Shown here in pieces: positions 27,182 through 36,188 of a stretch of 64,000 nt of DNA. The position numbers and the translations under genes were made by a program. The stretch is from the NCBI RefSeq assembly GCF_002245895.1, contig NZ_NPJZ01000001.1, forward strand, positions 5,740,501 to 5,804,500. The letters are read 5' to 3'. The notes under the pieces are model-generated. The model saw only the letters and a list, made by a program, of their open reading frames with translations, was not told the DNA's origin and did not search any database. Numbering within the stretch: the stretch's first letter is position 1; each line of letters starts with the position of its first letter. Origin of the DNA: Rhodococcus sp. OK302. Lineage in GTDB: Bacteria; Actinomycetota; Actinomycetes; Mycobacteriales; Mycobacteriaceae.

Positions 27182-27835
27182 TTAACCCTCCAATTGAGGG
27201 TCGGCCTCGAGATTGGTGAGCCCGTTCCAGCACAAATTCACCAAGTGCGCTGCTACGACTTCCTTGGACGGCGAGCGCTCGTCGAGCCACCACGTAGCCG
27301 TCGTCGACACCATTCCGACCAGCGCCTGCGCGTACATCGTTGCTAGTCCGGGGTCGAATCCACGCCGCGAGAAGTCCCCGGCCAGGAGGTATCCCACCTG
27401 ACTGATCGCGTCGTTGAGGAGACTGGAATAAGTACCGCTGGGCGCCACGACAGACGAATCGCGAACCAGGATCCGGAAGCCGTCGGTATGTTCCTCGACA
27501 TACGTGAGCAAAGCCAACGCAACCCGTTCGACTCGAACTCTCGAGCGATTCTGGGACAGCGAAGACGTGACCATCTCCAGCAGCCTCGACATCTCCCGGT
27601 CGACCACGACGGCGTACAAACCTTCCTTGCCGCCGAAATGTTCGTAGACGACCGGTTTCGACACGTTGGCACGCTGAGCGATTTCCTCGATCGAGGTTGC
27701 TTCGTATCCACGCTCGGCAAAGAGCGCCCGACCGATCTCGATCAACTGCTGGCGACGCTGGGTGCCCGTCATCCGGACCCGAATCGCTCGCTCGGGTGCG
27801 CGGTCACCGCCCGTCGGACCGGGAACCGTTGCCAT
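27182..27835 (-). CDS. TetR-family regulator next to glmU
   Basis: A 217-residue TetR protein. The helix-turn-helix is SIEEIAQRANVSKPVVYEHF (about 48-67), followed by GGKEGLYAVVVDRE. A disordered leader of about 20 residues rich in Pro, Gly and Arg precedes it. AGAGG lies before the ATG at 27835. A TetR gene occupies the same place beside glmU and mfd in Mycobacterium tuberculosis (Rv1019), so this is likely the conserved orthologue. Its ligand is unknown. It diverges from the tRNA-Gln and glmU genes. Confidence 0.87.
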   Translation of the reverse strand: MATVPGPTGGDRAPERAIRVRMTGTQRRQQLIEIGRALFAERGYEATSIEEIAQRANVSKPVVYEHFGGKEGLYAVVVDREMSRLLEMVTSSLSQNRSRVRVERVALALLTYVEEHTDGFRILVRDSSVVAPSGTYSSLLNDAISQVGYLLAGDFSRRGFDPGLATMYAQALVGMVSTTATWWLDERSPSKEVVAAHLVNLCWNGLTNLEADPQLEG

Positions 27836-27999
27836 GACTGCCTCTTTCCACCGTGCCGTCGGGCGGTTGTTACCGCACCTGTGGAAGCAAGCCTATCGGC
27901 ACCTCGCGACCCGAAACCGAGGAGCGGTTCGACCTACGTGGGGTCGGCATGCGATTATTCTCTCGCGCAATCCACCGAAAGGTACGGAGAGCGTGGCAG

Positions 28000-28070
28000 T
28001 CCGCCGTGGTGTAATGGCAGCACCTCTGATTTTGGTTCAGATAGTTCAGGTTCGAGTCCTGGCGGCGGAG
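28000..28070 (+). tRNA. tRNA-Gln (anticodon TTG)
   Basis: A full cloverleaf can be drawn. The acceptor stem TCCGCCG (28000-28006) pairs with CGGCGGA (28063-28069), with G as discriminator. The anticodon stem TCTGA/TCAGA encloses the loop TTTTGGT, with anticodon TTG at 28032-28034. The T arm contains GGTTCGAGTCC. The CCA end is not encoded. It stands between the TetR and glmU genes, as tRNA-Gln does beside glmU in related genomes. Confidence 0.95.
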
Positions 28071-28123
28071 CTGGTAGTTGATGATCTGCCGCAGTTGTTG
28101 ATCTATAGAGGGAGCTCAAACCA

Positions 28124-29599
28124 GTGCAAACCGCCGTGATCGTTCTCGCAGCGGGTGCAGGCACTCGGATGAAGTCCAAAACTCCCAAGGTCTTGCACAC
28201 TCTCGCCGGCCGAACCATGCTCGCGCATTCACTCCACGCCGCGGCGGCCCTTAATCCGACTCATCTCGTGACCGTCGTCGGACACGATCGTGAGCGAGTA
28301 GCCGCAGCCGTGACATCCGTCGCCGCAGATCTGCACCGCTCGATCACCATCGCGGTGCAGGACGAGCAGAAGGGCACCGGGCACGCCGTCAGTTGCGGCC
28401 TCGAAGGCTTGCCGGCCGATTTCCGCGGCACCGTCCTGGTCACCGCCGCCGACGTCCCCCTCCTCGACGGCACGACCATCGCAAACCTTCTCGAGCGCCA
28501 CACGAGCGCACCGGCCGCCGCCGTGACGGTGCTGACGTCCACGGCTACGGATCCCACCGGCTACGGCCGGATCCTGCGCACTACCGACGGCGAAGTCAAC
28601 GCCATCGTCGAGGAGAAGGAAGCGACCGAGTCGCAGCGTTCGATCACCGAGGTCAACTCGGGCGTCTACGCCTTCGATTTCGAGACGCTGCGCGACGCAC
28701 TGGCATCGCTCGATTCGAACAACGCGCAACACGAGTTCTATCTCACCGATGTGATCATGATCGCCCGACGAGCCGGAAAACGAGTTCGAGCGCAGCACAT
28801 CGCGGATTCGGTTCTCGTCGCCGGCGCCAACGATCGTGTGCAGCTCGCTACCCTGGGTCGCGAATTGAACCGTCGGATCGTCGAAAAGTGGATGCGCGCC
28901 GGAGTATCCGTCGTTGATCCCGCGAGTACGTGGATCGACTGCGACGTCACCCTCGAGCAGGACGTCACGCTGCTTCCCGGAGTGCAGCTGACCGGTACCA
29001 CTTCGGTCGGCGAAGACGCTGTGATCGGCCCGGATACAACTCTGACGGATATGACGGTGGGCGCCCGAGCAACTGTCGTCCGTTCACACGCCAGCGGGTC
29101 GACGCTCGGCGAGGACTCCACGGTCGGACCCTTCGCTTACATCCGCCCGGGAACGAACCTCGGCGCCCACGGCAAACTCGGCGCCTACGTGGAGACCAAG
29201 AACGCCGAGATCGGCGCACATTCGAAGGTTCCGCATCTTACCTACGTCGGCGATGCCACCATCGGCCATCACAGCAACATCGGAGCTTCGAGCGTCTTCG
29301 TCAATTACGACGGGGTGAACAAGACCCGTACTGTTGTGGGGTCGCATGTCCGGACCGGATCGGACACCATGTTCATCGCTCCGGTTCGAGTAGGTGACGG
29401 TGCCTACACCGGCGCCGGCACGGTACTGAAATTCGACGTTCCGCCGGGGGCTCTCGCAGTCTCGGGTGGGCAGCAACGCAATATCGAGGGTTGGGTCGAG
29501 AAGAAACGTCCCGGCACTCCTTCAGCCGTTGCAGCTGCAACGGCTGCGGAATCAGAGCGCACAGATCAGCAAGTACAAAAGGATGGCATGAACCAGTGA
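28124..29599 (+). CDS. glmU: Bifunctional GlmU (UDP-GlcNAc synthesis)
   Basis: A 491-residue two-domain enzyme that acetylates glucosamine-1-phosphate and then couples it to UTP, giving UDP-GlcNAc for peptidoglycan. The N-terminal pyrophosphorylase has [11 protein letters not shown] (uridylyl site), [10 protein letters not shown] and [19 protein letters not shown]; the C-terminal half from about 260 is a left-handed beta helix of hexapeptide repeats with [10 protein letters not shown] and SSVFVNYDG. The C-terminal tail is the longer actinobacterial type. The start is GTG 28124 with GAGGGAG upstream. Its stop overlaps the prs start (GTGA), so they are coupled. Confidence 0.97.
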   Translation: MQTAVIVLAAGAGTRMKSKTPKVLHTLAGRTMLAHSLHAAAALNPTHLVTVVGHDRERVAAAVTSVAADLHRSITIAVQDEQKGTGHAVSCGLEGLPADFRGTVLVTAADVPLLDGTTIANLLERHTSAPAAAVTVLTSTATDPTGYGRILRTTDGEVNAIVEEKEATESQRSITEVNSGVYAFDFETLRDALASLDSNNAQHEFYLTDVIMIARRAGKRVRAQHIADSVLVAGANDRVQLATLGRELNRRIVEKWMRAGVSVVDPASTWIDCDVTLEQDVTLLPGVQLTGTTSVGEDAVIGPDTTLTDMTVGARATVVRSHASGSTLGEDSTVGPFAYIRPGTNLGAHGKLGAYVETKNAEIGAHSKVPHLTYVGDATIGHHSNIGASSVFVNYDGVNKTRTVVGSHVRTGSDTMFIAPVRVGDGAYTGAGTVLKFDVPPGALAVSGGQQRNIEGWVEKKRPGTPSAVAAATAAESERTDQQVQKDGMNQ

Positions 29600-30576
29600 C
29601 CGCGAATTGGATCGACAACCAGAAGAACTTGATGTTGTTCTCGGGTCGAGCGCATCCCGAATTGGCTGAGCAGGTGGCGAAGGAACTCGATATCCGCGTC
29701 ACTCCGCAGACTGCGCGTGATTTCGCGAACGGTGAGATCTTTGTTCGCTTCGAAGAGTCTGTTCGCGGCTCCGACGCGTTTGTTCTGCAGAGCCATCCGG
29801 CGCCCCTGAACACGTGGGTCATGGAGCAGCTCATCATGATCGACGCTCTCAAGCGTGGATCCGCCAAGCGCATCACCGCAGTTCTGCCGTTCTACCCGTA
29901 CGCCCGTCAGGACAAGAAGCACCGCGGACGCGAGCCGATCTCCGCTCGCCTCATCGCGGATCTGCTCAAGACCGCCGGCGCCGACCGCATCATCACGGTC
30001 GATCTGCACACCGACCAGATCCAGGGCTTCTTCGACGGCCCCGTTGACCACATGCACGCGCAGGGCCAGCTCGCCCAGTACGTGAAAGAGAATTACGGCA
30101 CCGACAACATCTGCGTCGTCTCCCCGGACGCCGGCCGCGTCAAAGTTGCCGAGAAGTGGGCCGATGCGTTCGACGGCGCTCCGCTGGCGTTCGTGCACAA
30201 GACCCGCGACCCTCTGGTCCCGAACCAGGTCAAGTCCAACCGCGTCGTCGGCGACGTCAACGGACTCACCTGCGTGCTGATCGACGACATGATCGACACC
30301 GGCGGCACCATCGCCGGCGCCGTCAAGGTTCTCAAGGACGCCGGTGCGGGTGATGTCATCATCGCCACCACCCACGGCATCTTCTCGGATCCGGCTGCCG
30401 AGCGATTGGCTGCCTGCGGCGCCAAGGAGGTCATCACGACCAACACGCTCCCGATCCCCGAGTCCAAGCAGTTCCCGACGCTGACGATTCTGTCCATCGC
30501 ACCTCTGCTCGCTCGGACCATCAAGGAAGTTTTCGAGAATGGTTCTGTGACTTCACTGTTCGACGGCAGCGCATAG
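29596..30576 (+). CDS. prs: Ribose-phosphate pyrophosphokinase
   Basis: A 326-residue PRPP synthetase that makes phosphoribosyl pyrophosphate from ribose-5-phosphate and ATP for nucleotide, NAD, His and Trp synthesis, and for arabinan precursors in these bacteria. Visible are [11 protein letters not shown], the flexible loop with [27 protein letters not shown] and the PRPP-binding loop [16 protein letters not shown]. The GTG start overlaps the glmU TGA and gives the same length as the mycobacterial enzyme. A strong hairpin follows the stop. The glmU-prs pair is conserved in Corynebacteriales. Confidence 0.97.
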   Translation: MTANWIDNQKNLMLFSGRAHPELAEQVAKELDIRVTPQTARDFANGEIFVRFEESVRGSDAFVLQSHPAPLNTWVMEQLIMIDALKRGSAKRITAVLPFYPYARQDKKHRGREPISARLIADLLKTAGADRIITVDLHTDQIQGFFDGPVDHMHAQGQLAQYVKENYGTDNICVVSPDAGRVKVAEKWADAFDGAPLAFVHKTRDPLVPNQVKSNRVVGDVNGLTCVLIDDMIDTGGTIAGAVKVLKDAGAGDVIIATTHGIFSDPAAERLAACGAKEVITTNTLPIPESKQFPTLTILSIAPLLARTIKEVFENGSVTSLFDGSA

Positions 30577-30591
30577 TTCTAGCGTGTCCAC

Positions 30592-30634
30592 GGGCGCGTA
30601 TCGGCGACTTTTTCACGGTCCCCGATACGCGCCC
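30592..30634 (+). terminator. Terminator after prs
   Basis: Thirteen-base perfect arms GGGCGCGTATCGG (30592-30604) and CCGATACGCGCCC (30622-30634) with a 17-base loop, starting 16 bases after the prs stop. Only a short T-rich tail (TTCGCATTT) follows. Confidence 0.75.
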
Positions 30635-30815
30635 TTCGCATTTCACCGAGCCTGGTGTACCCACATCCGGACCAGACCGATCAGTCTTCACGAAACCATT
30701 TGCGCGACACACAGATACCGCCAAATCCGACAATCGGCATGATCTTGATCACGCCCTCGTGGAGAATCCCAGGTCGATGTTGGGCCGGTGTTCACCGCCC
30801 CGCAAACTTCGCCTA

Positions 30816-31484
30816 ATGTGGCTCGTCGTGATCGACGCGCAAACCTTGGAATCCCGGCCAGAATCTCATTCACTGAATTCATCAGTTCCGACGGTCCGGC
30901 GGTGGCGCCCAGGATCTTGTGTCTGGTGTGGCGACGACACCTCCGTCGAAATGTTCCGCAATGAACCGCGCTGCGAAAAGTGCCGCGAAAACGAAGGCAT
31001 CATCGACGACGCCAAGCGCTTCCTCGGAATGTACGGCTTGCGCCCGCTCGGCGGAACGCTGCAGTCCGACGACGACGAAGAGCGCGAGTACCGCGTCACC
31101 GCCCGCGAAGCTCGCCGCGTCCTCAACGAAATCCGAATGGACGTCCTTCCCGACGCAACCGCCGTGCGCAAGGCAATTCGCCCCCGCGCCGCATCCGTCG
31201 TCGCCGACACGTCACCCGCGCGCGCCGCTCGCCCCTCCAGCACCGGCACCGCGACACGCGTAGCCGCTCCGGTGAAGACGGACACCGTCGACATCAACAC
31301 GCTGCAGACGCGCGTTCTGGGGCTTCTTGATCAGCTCGGCACCGTCGACGAGCAGATCAAGGTCGCCGAACTCGCTCAGGGCCTTCCGGCTCGCGCCCGT
31401 CTGAGCGATCTCAACAAGCAGAAAGCAACTGTGCTCCGCACGCTGGCTGCCCTCGAGAAGGCTCGCATCGCCGCCTCCAACTAA
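30816..31484 (+). CDS. Uncharacterised zinc-ribbon-like protein
   Basis: I do not recognise this protein of about 222 residues. Near the N-terminus, CVWCGDD and, 20 residues later, RCEKC form a CxxC pair, which suggests a zinc ribbon. A basic Ala/Arg/Pro/Ser/Thr-rich linker follows, and the last 70 residues look helical (LQTRVLGLLDQLGTVDEQIKVAELAQG in two helices). The frame is open from 30759; ATG 30816 and GTG 30828 are both possible starts, and I see no clear ribosome site for any. It lies alone between two hairpins. A DNA- or RNA-binding regulatory role is only a guess. Confidence 0.65.
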   Translation: MWLVVIDAQTLESRPESHSLNSSVPTVRRWRPGSCVWCGDDTSVEMFRNEPRCEKCRENEGIIDDAKRFLGMYGLRPLGGTLQSDDDEEREYRVTAREARRVLNEIRMDVLPDATAVRKAIRPRAASVVADTSPARAARPSSTGTATRVAAPVKTDTVDINTLQTRVLGLLDQLGTVDEQIKVAELAQGLPARARLSDLNKQKATVLRTLAALEKARIAASN

Positions 31485-31502
31485 TTCCCTCGCGTCCGTC
31501 CC

Positions 31503-31536
31503 ACGGCCCTGTCTCGTTTGTCGAGATGGGGCCGTT
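31503..31536 (+). terminator. Terminator after the zinc-ribbon gene
   Basis: ACGGCCC and GGGCCGT pair as the base of a long stem, with TCTCG and CGAGA pairing above it around a TTTGT loop. It begins about 19 bases after the stop codon and is followed by TCTGTATT. Confidence 0.65.
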
Positions 31537-31618
31537 CTGTATTCCCGGCACGGCTTCAACTCATCCACCGACACGGCGATGCGGGGCGGTTGCCCGATCG
31601 CAGGTAGCTTTACGAATC

Positions 31619-33199
31619 GTGAATGACATCACCATCACCTTTGTCGTGCTTGCCGTAGTCGTGGCGCTCTTTGTCATCGGCCGGATCCCGGTCGGAATTA
31701 TCGCAATCGGAACAGCGCTGGCACTGTACGCGACCGGGGTGATCTCGATGGAGCAGGCACTGGCCGGATTCGGCGATCCGACAGTCGTATTCATCGCCGC
31801 GCTGTTTGTCGTGAGTGAGGCGCTCGACGCCACCGGCGTAACTACGTGGGCGGGCGAGAAACTGCTCGCCAAGGTCGGTGATTCGCGGGTTCGGTTGGTG
31901 AGCGCGATCATGTTGCTGGTTGCGGCGCTGACCGCGTTGATCAGTGTCAACGGAGCAGTAGCTGCCTTGATCCCGATGGTTGTCGTCCTGGCCGTTCGGC
32001 TGGGCCGATCCACCTCTCAGTTGCTACTCCCCCTCGCGTTCGCCGCGCACGCCGGTTCGATGCTCACGTTGACCGGTACTCCGGTGAACATCATCGTCTC
32101 GGACGCCGCCGCCGACGCCGGTGCCGGCGCGTTCGGGTTCTTCGACTTCACCCTGATCGGTGCACCGCTGGTACTCGGAACCATCACGATCGCAGTATTT
32201 CTCGGCCCGCGTGTGCTCCCCCACCGCGCGGGCGTTTCGATGTCCCCGGATCTGAGCCGCCACGCAAAAACGCTCGCGCAGCAATACAGCATCGCGGGCG
32301 GTTGCGATCAATCCGAAGCCCCGCTCATCACCAAGGAAGACGGCGTCGTCGAGGTGATCGTGCCGCCGCGTTCGGAGATCATCGGCGACAAGGTTTTTCC
32401 CGGCATGGTGACCGACAGCGGCGATCTCGTGATCCTCGCCGTCCAGCGCGCCGGCGAGAACTGCGGACCCAACGGCGTCCACCTGGCACCCGGCGATACT
32501 TTGTTGCTCCAGGGCAGCTGGGACGACCTGGACGCACGCACCTCCGTCGACCCGAACGTCCTCGTCGTCGATCCGCCCGCATTGATTCGCAAGCAGGCCG
32601 CACCGCTCGGCACCCGCGCCGTCCTCTCCCTGGCCGTCGTCGCAGCCATGGTGATCATGCTGACCTTCGGCATCGTCCCGTCCGCCATCGCGGGTCTGCT
32701 CGCTGCCTGCGCGATGGTCCTGCTGCGCGTCATCAGCGTCGAGCAGGCACACCGCTCGATCTCCTGGACCACCCTGATCCTCGTCGGCGGAATGATCCCG
32801 CTGTCCACGGCAATTCAACAAACCGGTGCGGCCGAGAAGCTGGCCAACGGATTTGTCGACCTTGTCGGCGACTCCGGCCCCTATGTCGTGATCGCCGGTC
32901 TGTTCCTCGTGACGGCAACACTCGGTCAGCTCATCAGCAACACTGCGACGGCATTGATCATCACCCCGATCGCAGTGTCCGTGGCATCTGAGTTGAACAT
33001 TTCGGTACTGCCGGTTCTGATGACGGTGACCGTTGCCGCCGCCGCGTCGTTCCTGACGCCGGTTGCGACTCCCGCCAACATGATGGTGATGGGTCCGGGT
33101 GGCTACAAGTTCGGTGACTACTGGAAGCTCGGATTGCCGCTGCTCCTGTGGTTCCTGGTAGTCGCGACGGTACTGATTCCGGTGATCTGGAGTTTCTGA
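31619..33199 (+). CDS. SLC13-type/ArsB-like transporter with RCK_C insert
   Basis: A 526-residue permease of the ion-transporter superfamily. Two sets of membrane helices flank a soluble segment at about 220-305 (EVIVPPRSEIIGDKVFPG, LAPGDTLLLQG), which resembles a TrkA C-terminal (RCK_C) regulatory domain. TGTPVNIIVSD and, in the second half, SNTATALIITPIAVS with TPVATPANMMVMGPGG are the paired re-entrant signatures of SLC13 sodium/dicarboxylate or sulfate carriers. The transported ion cannot be decided. The GTG at 31619 was chosen because it starts the first helix; the open frame before it overlaps the terminator. The next gene overlaps by one base (TGATG). Confidence 0.85.
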   Translation: MNDITITFVVLAVVVALFVIGRIPVGIIAIGTALALYATGVISMEQALAGFGDPTVVFIAALFVVSEALDATGVTTWAGEKLLAKVGDSRVRLVSAIMLLVAALTALISVNGAVAALIPMVVVLAVRLGRSTSQLLLPLAFAAHAGSMLTLTGTPVNIIVSDAAADAGAGAFGFFDFTLIGAPLVLGTITIAVFLGPRVLPHRAGVSMSPDLSRHAKTLAQQYSIAGGCDQSEAPLITKEDGVVEVIVPPRSEIIGDKVFPGMVTDSGDLVILAVQRAGENCGPNGVHLAPGDTLLLQGSWDDLDARTSVDPNVLVVDPPALIRKQAAPLGTRAVLSLAVVAAMVIMLTFGIVPSAIAGLLAACAMVLLRVISVEQAHRSISWTTLILVGGMIPLSTAIQQTGAAEKLANGFVDLVGDSGPYVVIAGLFLVTATLGQLISNTATALIITPIAVSVASELNISVLPVLMTVTVAAAASFLTPVATPANMMVMGPGGYKFGDYWKLGLPLLLWFLVVATVLIPVIWSF

Positions 33200-33810
33200 T
33201 GTGCTCACCGCGGCTCTTGTCCCAGGTGTACGAATCGATCGGACGCGAAGACCGGAAAGTCAGCCGGCGATCGATGTTCGCCGCTTTGGGCGTTACCGCG
33301 CTCGGCGCAACGGCGCTCGCCCGCGGAACCGCGTCGGCAGCCCCGGCAGCGCTTCCATCTGGCGGTTCCACACTGGTCGATCTCACTCACGTGCTGACGA
33401 CAGATTTTCCCGTCTGGCCGGGTGCACCGTCGTTCGAGATGAAGAATCTGGCAAGTATCGCGTCGACAGGCGGATCGCTGGGGTCAGTAGGGTCGCTGGG
33501 CTCACTGACTGAGAGCGCTTTCTATCTGAACGAACTTCGGATGGGAGAACACACCGGCACCCACATCGACGCGCCCGCGCATGCCAGTGCAGACGGAATC
33601 ACCGTGGAGAAGATCCCCGTCGCAGACCTCGTCGCCGGCCGCAGCACAACCTACGGCGCTCACCGAAACGCACTGGGCTCAGGCAAATACGCGGTGGAGG
33701 CCCTGGCCAATTTGTCGACGCTTCCACCGGTGGGCGCCACCGTGATGATCGGTGCGCCCACCCATGCCGGCGGCTCCGGTGGACCGTGCCGGGTTATCGC
33801 CTGGCACTGA
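33199..33810 (+). CDS. Cyclase/kynurenine-formamidase-like protein, internally shortened
   Basis: A 203-residue exported protein. SRRSMFAALG followed by a hydrophobic stretch and ASAAPAA is a Tat-type signal. The motif HTGTHIDAPAH is the metal site of the cyclase family (PF04199). Family members are usually 260-300 residues long; here the text jumps from KIPVADLVAGRSTTYG to the C-terminal GSGKYAVEALANLSTLPPVG and GPCRVIAW. About 80-100 middle residues appear to be missing in frame. It is probably a shortened and perhaps inactive copy, coupled to the transporter gene by TGATG. A GSLGS-type low-complexity stretch follows the signal region. Confidence 0.75.
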   Translation: MCSPRLLSQVYESIGREDRKVSRRSMFAALGVTALGATALARGTASAAPAALPSGGSTLVDLTHVLTTDFPVWPGAPSFEMKNLASIASTGGSLGSVGSLGSLTESAFYLNELRMGEHTGTHIDAPAHASADGITVEKIPVADLVAGRSTTYGAHRNALGSGKYAVEALANLSTLPPVGATVMIGAPTHAGGSGGPCRVIAWH

Positions 33811-33816
33811 CGGTTT

Positions 33817-35031
33817 CTAAGACACCGGAGTCACTCGAAGCACTTTGTCGTTGGTGCCGTTGTCCGTGGTGACCAGAAGTGAACCGTCGCCAGTCGGAGT
33901 AACCGAGCGCAGGCGACCGAACTGGTTCTCCAACCCGTAGGTCTGAGCGTCGACGGATCGACCGTCGTCACTCAGTCGCACGAAGACCAGTTTCTTGGTC
34001 TTCAATGCGCCCATCACCAGCGCCCCGTTCCACGCTCCCCATTGCGGTCCGGTCACAAAGGCGCCGCTCGCGGTGGCCAGCGTCGAGTTGCCTGAACGCC
34101 ACACTGCTTCAATGGCTCCCGGCACTCTGCTCGGATCGGTCATCGGCACGGACTCGTCGTATCCGGGCAAACGGTCCGGGCGGTAGCCGTAGTTTCCGCC
34201 GGGCGTCAGGAGGTTCACTTCGTCGTCGACACCGGTGCCCTGCTCCACCGCGTACACCCGATCGGTGCCCGGTTGAACCGCCAGACCCTGCACGTTCCGA
34301 TGACCGAGGGTGTAGACCGGGCTAGCCGGGTTGGGGTTTCCTGCTGCCGGCGTTCCATCGGCATTGATGTGCAATACCTTGCCGCCCAGAGAGTTCGGAT
34401 CCTGCGGAACAGTAGGCATCGCGGTGTCTCCGGTTCCGACAAACAAGGTACCGTCCACTGCTGCGAGGATCCGGCAGCCGCCGTGACGACCGGCTTCCAC
34501 GGGGATTCCCGTCAGTACGTTTCCGGTGCGGGTAAGCGCCGTCCATCCTGCGTCAACCGTCCAGGCCACAATTCGGATGTCAGTGACTCCCCCGCCCTGA
34601 AATCCCTGGCAGGTGTAGAGAATTCGCGACTGCTCGAAATCTCGGGCGAGAGCCGTTCCCATCAACCCGGTCTCCACCTTGGCGTAGAGATCCGAGAGGT
34701 CTGCGCTCACCGACCCGGTCGTGCCATCGCTTCTCCGGACGAAGAAACCACCCGAACGTTGCCCGGTAAGCACCGCGCCGTCGGGAGCTGCCACAACGTC
34801 CCACGGGTGATCGAGTCCGTCCAAGACTGTGGTGACCGAAAGCTCGGGAAGCGTGTCTTCGGTGGGGGTTTCCGAGCTGCCCAGGGAACCGCTGCTGCTA
34901 CTCAGTGAGCCGCTGTTCAGTGAGCCCAGGCTCCCCGACGACGGCAGTGATTGAGCCGAGCACTGGGTCACCGGGATTGTCAGAATCGCGATAGTGGCTG
35001 CTGTCAGGACAGCATATTTCGGGTGACGCAC
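33817..35031 (-). CDS. Exported PQQ-type sugar dehydrogenase-like protein
   Basis: A 404-residue secreted beta-propeller of the glucose/sorbosone dehydrogenase family. The signal peptide (MRHPKYAVLTAATIAILTIP) ends near Ala-Gln; the Cys in VTQCSA is not in a good lipobox. A Gly/Ser/Leu-rich linker follows. VLDGLDHPWDVVAAPDG opens the propeller, and GGKVLHINADG, GHRNVQGLAV, GVDDEVNLLTPGGNYGYRP and FGRLRSVTPTGDGSLLVTTDNG are family motifs. It probably oxidises a sugar outside the membrane using pyrroloquinoline quinone, though many such proteins lack a proven cofactor. It converges on the cyclase gene. Confidence 0.85.
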   Translation of the reverse strand: MRHPKYAVLTAATIAILTIPVTQCSAQSLPSSGSLGSLNSGSLSSSSGSLGSSETPTEDTLPELSVTTVLDGLDHPWDVVAAPDGAVLTGQRSGGFFVRRSDGTTGSVSADLSDLYAKVETGLMGTALARDFEQSRILYTCQGFQGGGVTDIRIVAWTVDAGWTALTRTGNVLTGIPVEAGRHGGCRILAAVDGTLFVGTGDTAMPTVPQDPNSLGGKVLHINADGTPAAGNPNPASPVYTLGHRNVQGLAVQPGTDRVYAVEQGTGVDDEVNLLTPGGNYGYRPDRLPGYDESVPMTDPSRVPGAIEAVWRSGNSTLATASGAFVTGPQWGAWNGALVMGALKTKKLVFVRLSDDGRSVDAQTYGLENQFGRLRSVTPTGDGSLLVTTDNGTNDKVLRVTPVS

Positions 35032-35222
35032 ACGTGCTCCTCAGCTTGGCAACCGTTCTGCAAAGCCTCACTATAAACAGTCAATAGGGATAATTGGGGC
35101 AAATATCGCCTGCATGCGTGCGCATAACCGTCCACTAGATGCCGTTCTATGCGGAAACCCGCATCCCGGGACAGTTTGTGGACAGTTATGCACGGGCATC
35201 AATACAACAGGAGCCGCACCGA

Positions 35223-36188
35223 TCACACCCGGTCCGCACAGAGCAGCGCGAACCGCTGATCGTCATCGGTCCACACTTTCTGCACCGCAAATCCCGCGGC
35301 CTCGAGTTCCGCGGAAATACTGTCGACCGTGAACTTCGCAGAAATTTCGGTACGCAACTGCTCTCCTTTCGCGAAGGTGATCTCCAGATCCAAGTCTTCG
35401 ATACGCACCGAAAGATCGCGCGACGCTTCAAGTCGCATCTCGATCCACTGGTTCTCACTGTCCCAGAGGGCTACGTGACGGAAAGCTTCGATCGGAAAGT
35501 CAGCTCCCAGTTGCTTGTTCAGAACGCTGAGAACATTGAGATTGAATTGCGCTGTCACTCCGACACTGTCGTCGTAGGCCGGAACGAGCACAGCCGGATC
35601 GGTCACCAGCCCCACGCCGAGGATCAGGCTCTCCCCCGAATCCAGCACTGCGGCAACACCGGCGAGAAACTCTGCGCGCTCAGCCGGAATCAGGTTTCCG
35701 AGAGTACCGCCCAGAAAAGCGACTGCCCGCTTGCCGCCGTTGGGTAGGTGATGCAGCGATCCAGTGAAGTCACTGACCACTCCGACAACATCCAGATCGG
35801 GGAACTCGGCATCGATCTGACGAGCGGCACCCTCCAGTGCGGTCACCGAAACATCCTGCGGTACATACGTGTGCAGCGAACCTTTCATCGCGTCCAGCAA
35901 CAAGCGTGTCTTCTCCGACGAACCGGATCCCAGTTCGATCAGCATCTCCGGTCTGGTCAACTCGGCGATCGCCGGCGCGCAGTCCGCCAGCAAGGCCCGC
36001 TCGGTGCGCGTCGGGTAGTACTCCGGCAATTGTGTGATCTCTTCGAACAATTCGCTTCCGCGTGCGTCGTAGAACCACTTGGGCGAGAGCCACTTCGGAG
36101 ATGCAGTCAGCCCGGCACGGGCGTCGACGCGTAGCGCGTCGACTAAGTCTTCCGGGGTCAGATAGACGTTGAGCATTGGGGTACTCAT
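35223..36188 (-). CDS. egtD: L-histidine N-alpha-methyltransferase EgtD
   Basis: A 321-residue SAM-dependent enzyme that trimethylates histidine to hercynine, the first step of ergothioneine synthesis. LSPKWFYDARGSELFEEITQLPEYYPTRTE is seen in parts as the family opening, LIELGSGSSEKTR as the SAM site, and FLGGTLGN and the C-terminal block around QWIEMRLEA as substrate-side motifs. The ATG at 36188 overlaps the egtC stop by ATGA and gives the same length as the M. tuberculosis protein. It is last in the left-facing egtABCD operon. Confidence 0.95.
   Translation of the reverse strand: MSTPMLNVYLTPEDLVDALRVDARAGLTASPKWLSPKWFYDARGSELFEEITQLPEYYPTRTERALLADCAPAIAELTRPEMLIELGSGSSEKTRLLLDAMKGSLHTYVPQDVSVTALEGAARQIDAEFPDLDVVGVVSDFTGSLHHLPNGGKRAVAFLGGTLGNLIPAERAEFLAGVAAVLDSGESLILGVGLVTDPAVLVPAYDDSVGVTAQFNLNVLSVLNKQLGADFPIEAFRHVALWDSENQWIEMRLEASRDLSVRIEDLDLEITFAKGEQLRTEISAKFTVDSISAELEAAGFAVQKVWTDDDQRFALLCADRV

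Noticed and set aside
33817..35031. Sugar dehydrogenase as a lipoprotein
   Set aside because: The only Cys near the signal is preceded by VTQ, which is not an acceptable lipobox; ordinary signal-peptide cleavage is more likely.
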